Of a DNA stretch of 64,000 nucleotides, positions 58,769 through 64,000 are shown in pieces. Position 1 is the stretch's first letter, and the number at the start of each line of letters is the position of its first letter. Made by a program: the position numbers and the translations under genes. The stretch comes from Chloroflexota bacterium (GTDB taxonomy: Bacteria; Chloroflexota; Dehalococcoidia; Bin125). The stretch spans positions 125,112 to 189,111 of the forward strand of contig VXQT01000034.1 in assembly GCA_009838915.1 (NCBI GenBank), in the 5' to 3' direction. The notes below the pieces were generated by a model. It was not told the DNA's origin. It searched no databases and saw only the letters and a list, made by a program, of their open reading frames with translations.

Positions 58769-60953
58769 CGTCCCGCCTCCCGTCATCCCGTTGAGCGTAG
58801 TCGCCACCGAACATCCCGCGACGCGGTGTCAGCCGGATTCGTCGGCGCTGCTGAACCTCGCTGCCAAGCAGTCGCTCCAGCTCGCCGCTCATGTCGATCC
58901 CGTGTCCGGCCTGCCCGGCAAGCTGTACCCGATCCGCGGTCACTCGCGCCCAGACTCGCCGCCGAGGCGCGAAGAACGTCGTCGTCATCCCCACGATCCC
59001 CAGACCAATCCCGATCCAGAACGCGATCCCACCTGGATCTCGACGAACATTGAGGCCGGTGAACTCGCGCGGTCCGGCGAACTGATAGCGCAACCCGCCC
59101 TGGACGATCTCCTGTCCCTCGTCCAGCTCGAGCCTGCCCGCATCGCCGCCCAGACCGAGCACGAGCCGAGACGGCCGCCCGACCTGTCCGCCGGCCGAGG
59201 TCGTGTTGGTCGCGCCCACCGCCAGTTCCACGCCTTCGCCTCCGAGCGCGTTGAACTGCCCCGCCGTGCGCGCTTCGCCGAACCGCTCGAGCGCGACCAG
59301 CGCATCGCCGCTCGAGCCAGGCAGTTCCGCGGCGATCTCGAAGAACACCGACTCGGCGCCCAGCCACGTCAATTCGATCGAGCCGACCGTCCGCGTCTCC
59401 CCGACGCTCAGCATGCCTTGCGCTCCGGCGTCCGGCTCAGCGCCCAGGTACGTGAGCGACACGCCGCCCGTCAACTCAACCACTCCGCCCGGCGACAACT
59501 CGCCTCGGTCCGCTTCCCGCTGCGCCGAGTAGTAGAAGAAGCCCCGACCTGTGGATCCCTCGCGGAATCCGACCCAGAGCGCCTCCGACTCGCTCAACGG
59601 CACTGCCGTCAACCGCGCCTCTCCCTCGGATTGCTCCAACGAGACCACGCCGTCGAACATCGTCTCGCCCTCGAACTCCAACAGCACTCGTGCGCCCAGC
59701 GGCGGCTCCTCGCCCACGCCCAGCTCGGCGAACGTCATCCCCGAAGCGTCCTCCGGCGTCGGCATCACCCGATACCAGAACTCGTAGCCCGCATCGCCGG
59801 GAATCATCGTCAACGCCAGCGAGCGCACGCCATCGAGCGGGACCAGGGTGTAGCCCGAGATCGGCGGACTCTCCAGTTCGGGATCGACCACCTCGTCTGC
59901 GACTCGGTGCTGCAACGAGATCACCTCTTCCGAGACCGAGATCCCGCTGCGCTCAACCCGGATACGAGGGCCAACAATCTGTTGGTCCAGGAAATGCGTC
60001 TCGGCGTACAACAACTGACCTGATGAGTGGTCAAACACGCGCAGTTCCGCCCCGTGCTCCCAGTACGCCGCCTGGTGCACCCGATAGCCCGCCGCGTGGA
60101 CCGGACCGTTAACGGTCACCTCGCCGCCGCCGACATCCTGTCCCGCTTCGGCGACACGGACGAAGCTGCGAAAGTCGAGGGCCTGGCCGTCGTCGGCGAA
60201 CTGCGCGACCGCGTCGTCGACGATGATCTGCACTTGCGCCCGATCATCGCCGGGCGGGAAGAGGATGTGCGATTCGCCCTCGGCGACCCAGAACTGGTAC
60301 TCCTCGCCGGCGAACTTGGTTACCAGCGTCGCGCCAAGCAACAGCAGCAACGCCAGGTGGGTGACGAACGTGGCCAGCTGCGCCCAGCCGTAGCGGTCGG
60401 CGAACAGCAGCGTCTCGCCGTCGCCCGACTCCACTTCCTCTACCCGGTAGCGTGACGCCCGCAGCCTCCCCATCAGCCGTTCCCGCGCCGACTGCGCGTC
60501 GTCCCCCTCGAGCAGCGCCGCCGAGGCTCGATGCCGTGCCCGATCGAAGTAGGCCGCGCCGACGCGCTTCGGCGGACGCCGCACGGTCCGCCAGATCGGC
60601 GGCGCGCGGCTGACCGTGCAGACCGAGATCGCCAGCGCCACCAGCGCCACGACCGCGTACCAGTAGGGCTGCTTGTAGAGATTAAAGACGCCGCCCCGGG
60701 TGTCGTAGAACCAGGGGAACTCGGCCAGCACGTCGGTGAACCCGCCCCAGGTCGGACGCTGCGCCTCGATGTGCAACTCGACCTGCTCCGGGATGTCGGC
60801 CAGTTGCGGCGGCACCTGCGGAATCAGGACGCCGACGGCGGAGAACAGCGCCGCCGACAGGATCAGGCCAATCGCCCACTTGACCGACGTCAACCGACGC
60901 CAGATCCACCAGGCGGGGTCAGGCCACGTATCACGCCGGGTATCACGCCGCAT
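58752..60953 (-). CDS. ResB-like cytochrome c biogenesis protein
   Basis: 733 residues. Membrane helices at about 26-44, 98-115 and 198-215, then a ~430-residue extracytoplasmic region, and a last helix near 675-692 (GIAFWIGIGLGIVGMTTTFF). This matches ResB/Ccs1, the partner of CcsA in system II haem-c attachment. LTSVKWAIGLILSAALFSAVG opens the first helix. No ccsA is in the window. It is relevant to the c-type cytochrome and b6c complex encoded at 40.9-44.5 kb. The 3' end overlaps the lgt start by 17 bases. Confidence 0.88.
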   Translation of the reverse strand: MRRDTRRDTWPDPAWWIWRRLTSVKWAIGLILSAALFSAVGVLIPQVPPQLADIPEQVELHIEAQRPTWGGFTDVLAEFPWFYDTRGGVFNLYKQPYWYAVVALVALAISVCTVSRAPPIWRTVRRPPKRVGAAYFDRARHRASAALLEGDDAQSARERLMGRLRASRYRVEEVESGDGETLLFADRYGWAQLATFVTHLALLLLLGATLVTKFAGEEYQFWVAEGESHILFPPGDDRAQVQIIVDDAVAQFADDGQALDFRSFVRVAEAGQDVGGGEVTVNGPVHAAGYRVHQAAYWEHGAELRVFDHSSGQLLYAETHFLDQQIVGPRIRVERSGISVSEEVISLQHRVADEVVDPELESPPISGYTLVPLDGVRSLALTMIPGDAGYEFWYRVMPTPEDASGMTFAELGVGEEPPLGARVLLEFEGETMFDGVVSLEQSEGEARLTAVPLSESEALWVGFREGSTGRGFFYYSAQREADRGELSPGGVVELTGGVSLTYLGAEPDAGAQGMLSVGETRTVGSIELTWLGAESVFFEIAAELPGSSGDALVALERFGEARTAGQFNALGGEGVELAVGATNTTSAGGQVGRPSRLVLGLGGDAGRLELDEGQEIVQGGLRYQFAGPREFTGLNVRRDPGGIAFWIGIGLGIVGMTTTFFAPRRRVWARVTADRVQLAGQAGHGIDMSGELERLLGSEVQQRRRIRLTPRRGMFGGDYAQRDDGRRDDACSG

Positions 60954-60958
60954 GAATC

Positions 60959-62023
60959 TCAGCGTATCGGCGGACTCTTCAATCCCGAACCCGTCAGCGG
61001 GACCAGCACACGCTCATCGTCCGCGAGCATCCCGCGCTCCACGAGCCGCTGCAGCGCCGCCAACGGCACGGCCGAGGTCGGCTCGACGTAGAGGCCGCGC
61101 CGCGCAATCGTCGTCCACGCCGACCTAATCTCCGCCTCCGACACGACAGCCGCCGCCCCGCCGCTCTCGCGCACGGCAGCCAGCATCTGCGCCAGGCGCG
61201 GCGGCTGCGAGATCGCGATGCCGTCGGCGATCGTTGGCTGCGACTCGCGCGGATCATGATTGCGGAACGCCGAGGCGAGTGGATTGACATTCATCGCCTG
61301 GATCGCGTACAGGCGGGGCATCCGCTCGATCCGCCTGAGCTGGACCAGCTCCTGGAAACCGCGGTGCAGTCCAATCAGCAGCGAGCCGTTGCCGACCGGC
61401 AGCACGATCGCGTCGGGCAGACCGTGCTCGGCAATCTCCTCGGCGGCCGATTTCATTCCCTCGCTGAAGTAGGGGCTGCGATTGTGCGACAGGTAGGGAA
61501 TGCCCTGTTCGCGCGCACATTGATCGGCGGCAGCGGCGACCGCTTCACGGTCGCCGTCGATCGGATGCAGACGGCCGCCGACAGCGGTGATCTGCGCCTG
61601 CTTGCTCTCTGGGGCATCGGCCGGAACGAAGATTTCGGCAGACATCTGCGCCGCCGCGCCGTAAGCCGCGAGCGAAGCGCCCGCATTGCCGGAGGAATCC
61701 TCGACGAACCCGGTCGCGCCGCCGCTCCAGGCGGCCGAGATCAGCATCGCCGCGCCGCGATCCTTGAACGATCCGGTCGGCGACAGGTACTCCAGCTTCA
61801 ACTCCAGCCGCAGCCGCCGCGCGTCGGGCCAGTCGAAGCTGATCGTCGGCGTCCCGCCCTGGCCCAGCGGCAGCGCCGTGAGCGGCAGGCGCAGGCCACC
61901 TTCGGGCAATCGCGGATAGGCAACCTCGAACAGCCCGCCGCACTCGCCGCACGCCAGCTCCAGCGACGCCGCCGTTTCGGCGCCGCAATCGAGACAACGG
62001 AAGTGGTGTCGTACGACCGGCAT
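60959..62023 (-). CDS. thrC: Threonine synthase
   Basis: 354 residues from the ATG at 62023, which overlaps the upstream stop (TGATG). An N-terminal zinc ribbon (Cys10, Cys13, Cys25, Cys28) is followed by the PLP core with Lys87 in SPTGSFKDRGAAM, DSSGNAGASLAAY and LPVGNGSLLIGL. Zinc-ribbon threonine synthases make threonine from O-phosphohomoserine; a threonine dehydratase or cysteate-synthase-like activity is a less likely alternative. Confidence 0.87.
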   Translation of the reverse strand: MPVVRHHFRCLDCGAETAASLELACGECGGLFEVAYPRLPEGGLRLPLTALPLGQGGTPTISFDWPDARRLRLELKLEYLSPTGSFKDRGAAMLISAAWSGGATGFVEDSSGNAGASLAAYGAAAQMSAEIFVPADAPESKQAQITAVGGRLHPIDGDREAVAAAADQCAREQGIPYLSHNRSPYFSEGMKSAAEEIAEHGLPDAIVLPVGNGSLLIGLHRGFQELVQLRRIERMPRLYAIQAMNVNPLASAFRNHDPRESQPTIADGIAISQPPRLAQMLAAVRESGGAAAVVSEAEIRSAWTTIARRGLYVEPTSAVPLAALQRLVERGMLADDERVLVPLTGSGLKSPPIR

Positions 62024-62220
62024 CAGGCATCGCGGCGGATGACGACGCTCCAGAGGATGAGCAGGGTGAGCGCCGCTGCAATGAATCCGGCCGGTGCTGG
62101 AACTCCGACCGTCGGCGTTAGCACGAAGTGAGTGCCCACGCCGATCAGCCCCCAGGTGATCGCCAGGGTGATCAAGTTCCATCTTGTGAGCGGGACCGGC
62201 GTCAAGAGTCCGCTGAACAC
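62023..62220 (-). CDS. Small two-helix membrane protein
   Basis: 65 residues from the GTG at 62220, with TTGAGG upstream; a longer reading to 62352 has a poor, Arg/Ser-rich beginning. Two helices at about 16-32 and 41-58 (PAGFIAAALTLLILWSVVI), ending RRDA. Its stop overlaps the threonine synthase start. Unknown function. Confidence 0.5.
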   Translation of the reverse strand: MFSGLLTPVPLTRWNLITLAITWGLIGVGTHFVLTPTVGVPAPAGFIAAALTLLILWSVVIRRDA

Positions 62221-62344
62221 ACGTTGCCTCAAATGCTTCAGATCACACCTGCTCTCGATCCGGCCGTTGTCGCACGCCTGCGAAGCTACCATCCGCGACA
62301 CTCGACGACATCCGAACCTGCCTGCCCGTTCTGTCGGTGAGGCA

Positions 62345-63535
62345 TCAGGCAAAGAACGCTCTCAAGTCGTCGAGCAGCAGCTCCGGCGTCTCCATCGCCG
62401 GGAAGTGACCGCCCTCGGGGAATTCGCTCCAGTGGACCACGTTGAAAGCGCGCTCGCACCATGAGCGCGGCGGCAGCGGCGTGCCTCGCTTGAGCTTGAC
62501 GAACCCGGCCGGCACTTCGCTTCGCTCTCCCTCGCGCAGCCTGACCCGTCCGCCGACCTCGGACTCAATCTCCGCCGGCGATCGCGTCGCCTCGTGGTAG
62601 ATGCGCATCGCCGACGACTGCGTCCGCGTGAACCAGTAGATCGCGACCGTCGCCAGTAGCTCGTCCCTCTTGAAGCGCCGATACAGATCGCCGCCGCGCG
62701 GACGCTCTTCCTCGCGCATGATGTCTGCCAGAAGCCACCACTTGTCCACGATCCAGGCCATCAGCGCGACCGGCGAGTCCTCCAGGTGAAACGCCATCGT
62801 CTGGAACTTGGTCCCGTGAATCCCGCGATGCGCCGCGTCGTCGCGGACGTACGGTTCCTGCTCCTCGACGAAGAATCGGCGTTCCTCTTCGGTCTGCGGC
62901 CTCGCCGCCGAGCCGCCCGGCGGCAAGGCGGCCATGGTCAGGTGAATGCGCGCAATCCGCTCGGGATGGCGCAGCGCCAGCTGGCCGCCGATCGCCGCGC
63001 CCCAGTCGCCGCCGTGATAGAGAAACTCGTCGTAGCCCAGCCCCGACATCAACTCGAGCCACATGTCGGCGATCGCGGCGGGACCGTAACCCATCCTGGC
63101 GGGAATGTCGGACCAGCCATAGCCGGGCAGCGACGGCGCGATCACGTGGAAGGCGGGCGCGCCCGGAGCGGACGGCTCGGCCAGCTGGTCGATGATCTTG
63201 TGGAAGTCGTAGACCGACGACGGCCAGCCGTGCTGGATCATCAGCGGACGGGCATCCGCGCGCGAACTGGGACGATGAATGAAGTGGATGCCAAGCGACT
63301 CGCCGTTCCAGGCGGTCAGCGATGTCTTGAACTGCGGAAACCCGTTCAGCAGGGACTCGATCGCGCGCCAGTCGAACTCGTCCGCCCAGTAGGACGCCAG
63401 GTCCTGGGTGAACGCGAGATCAATGCCGTAAAGCCAGCCCGAGCCGGGAACTTCCGGCAGCCAGCGGGTGTCACGCAGGCGGCCGCGCAGCTCCGTGATT
63501 TCGGACTCGGGCACGTGGATCTGGAACGGTTCCAT
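62345..63535 (-). CDS. Epoxide-hydrolase-family alpha/beta hydrolase
   Basis: 396 residues. The N-terminal EHN domain (PFQIHVPESEITELRGRLRD) is followed by the alpha/beta core. HGWP (102-105) supplies the oxyanion hole, Asp177 in HGGDWGAAI is the nucleophile, His377 in PEGGHFPAM is the base, and Tyr residues in the lid (such as SSAMRIYHEA) would activate the epoxide. The arrangement matches microsomal-type epoxide hydrolases and juvenile-hormone-hydrolase-like bacterial enzymes. It opens epoxides to diols. Overlaps nothing; followed by a palindromic repeat upstream. Confidence 0.92.
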   Translation of the reverse strand: MEPFQIHVPESEITELRGRLRDTRWLPEVPGSGWLYGIDLAFTQDLASYWADEFDWRAIESLLNGFPQFKTSLTAWNGESLGIHFIHRPSSRADARPLMIQHGWPSSVYDFHKIIDQLAEPSAPGAPAFHVIAPSLPGYGWSDIPARMGYGPAAIADMWLELMSGLGYDEFLYHGGDWGAAIGGQLALRHPERIARIHLTMAALPPGGSAARPQTEEERRFFVEEQEPYVRDDAAHRGIHGTKFQTMAFHLEDSPVALMAWIVDKWWLLADIMREEERPRGGDLYRRFKRDELLATVAIYWFTRTQSSAMRIYHEATRSPAEIESEVGGRVRLREGERSEVPAGFVKLKRGTPLPPRSWCERAFNVVHWSEFPEGGHFPAMETPELLLDDLRAFFA

Positions 63536-63811
63536 GCGCTCCCCCGGCCCTCACCCTAGCCCTCGCATCGAATGCAGGCGTGCGCTCTCTCAGGAGACGG
63601 GGATCGGAGCCGGGACGACTATAGGCACGATCTCCGGTGCGTTGCGGGAGATCCGAGAGCATTGGTGGTTCCCCACCGTTCAGCTGTGTGCATTGACGTG
63701 GCGGATCACAGAAGATCATGTAGGTTGGACGAAAGATCACATATCTATCATTGAATGGCCCGTAGCATGCAACTTGGTAACATCCATGATGTAAGGAGAG
63801 GCGGTCTACGT
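63536..63811. other. Intergenic region, less GC-rich
   Basis: Contains a CCCTCACCCTAGCCCTC repeat at 63546-63566, then a stretch of lower GC (about 63690-63790: AGATCATGTAGGTTGGACG, ATATCTATCATTGAATGG, AACTTGGTAACATCC). It ends in a ribosome-site-like AAGGAGAGG at 63792. No ORF with coding character found. A promoter for the gene starting at 63812 may lie here. Confidence 0.4.
63546..63566. repeat. Dispersed repeat, CCCTCACCCTAGCCC type
   Basis: GGCCCTCACCCTAGCCCTCG, the same core as at 6927 and 18041, upstream of the epoxide hydrolase gene. Confidence 0.65.
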
Positions 63812-63900
63812 ATGCGCATCCAGGTCATTCAACGAGTGAACGAACGCCCGGTCCGGGCGAGCGTGGTCTCGTCGGCTTGCGAACGCACTCGCGTTCTAAT
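63812..63900 (+). CDS. Possible start of a truncated gene at the contig end
   Basis: ATG at 63812, 12 bases after AAGGAGAG. The reading begins MRIQVIQRVNERPVRASVVS, followed by an Arg/Cys/Thr-containing stretch, and enters the poly-G tract near 63902, where base calls are not reliable. The ribosome site and the AT-richer region upstream make a real gene start possible; the product is not recognised. Given as partial. Confidence 0.3.
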
Positions 63901-63901
63901 T

Positions 63902-64000
63902 CGGGGGGGGGGGGACAGGTAGAAGAACTGCCTGGCCGGGGCGAGCGGGGGGGGGGGGTTTAGCGCCCCCGGGGGGCGGAGGGGGGGGGCGGGCCACACC
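63902..64000. other. Poly-G-rich low-quality end
   Basis: Four runs of eight or more G occur within 100 bases, with little other structure. This looks like two-colour sequencing artefact or a contig edge, not biology. I annotate nothing in it. Confidence 0.7.

Noticed and set aside
1..64000. tRNA or rRNA genes, integrases and transposases
   Set aside because: I looked for T-loop patterns such as GGTTCGAATCC in the gaps and for transposase or integrase motifs in the proteins and found none. A covariance-model scan would be decisive.
63902..64000. G-rich tract as a possible quadruplex or regulatory element
   Set aside because: Several long pure-G runs at the very end of the window look like sequencing or assembly artefact.

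Overview
The window is a GC-rich (mid-60s % by eye), gene-dense bacterial chromosome fragment. It holds no rRNA, tRNA, phage or transposase that I could find. The gene mix (luciferase-like flavin oxidoreductases, many short-chain dehydrogenases, CaiB and type I CoA-transferases, a tungsten/molybdenum aldehyde:ferredoxin oxidoreductase, a menaquinol-type b6c complex, a CysO/CysM-like cysteine route) best fits a Chloroflexota lineage of the SAR202/Dehalococcoidia or Thermomicrobia kind. An actinobacterium is the main alternative. This is inferred from gene content only.

Layout. 1-2605: quinone oxidoreductase, then a hydrolase/SDR pair. 2661-5818: an unusual locus with two duplicated small membrane proteins, a tiny ribbon-helix-helix gene missed by length cut-offs, and an exported protein built of 12-residue tandem repeats. 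5901-10205: peroxiredoxin, PH-like membrane protein, two secreted beta-domain proteins and the aldehyde oxidoreductase. 10511-14733: three tandem MFS transporters. 14762-20470: two luciferase-like oxidoreductase/metallo-beta-lactamase pairs around an MscS channel and a CDGSH protein. 20475-26683: CinA, the MoxR-DUF58-DUF4129 operon and a membrane protein. 26787-34609: five tandem SDRs, a NuoI-like ferredoxin, a two-subunit CoA-transferase and a CaiB-type CoA-transferase. 34606-40765: purL-purQ, a PgpH-type HD phosphodiesterase, YqeY and two tiny desulforedoxin-like genes. 40900-44586: an operon for a b6-type quinol:cytochrome c reductase, with a good predicted promoter and a 43-residue membrane protein as first gene. 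44639-50325: purM (atypical low GC), purF, CoA-binding protein, folK and folP. 50341-57840: a sulfur-assimilation region (JAMM protease, rhodanese, CysM-like synthase, CysO-like sulfur carrier, a carrier-E1 fusion, a second cysteine synthase, an Rrf2 regulator, APS reductase, glutaredoxin-like protein), with an MT-A70 methyltransferase inside it. 57833-63535: Lgt, ResB, threonine synthase and an epoxide-hydrolase-like protein. The last ~100 bases are poly-G-rich and look like poor-quality contig end.

How it fits together. The sulfur genes make a plausible route from APS to sulfide and, through E1-activated thiocarboxylate carriers, to cysteine. Both carriers carry residues beyond or fused after the Gly-Gly, and a JAMM protease is encoded nearby, which suggests a maturation step like that of ubiquitin precursors. 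A family of GC-rich palindromic repeats is scattered between genes. The most novel-looking part is the repeat-protein locus at 2.6-5.8 kb.
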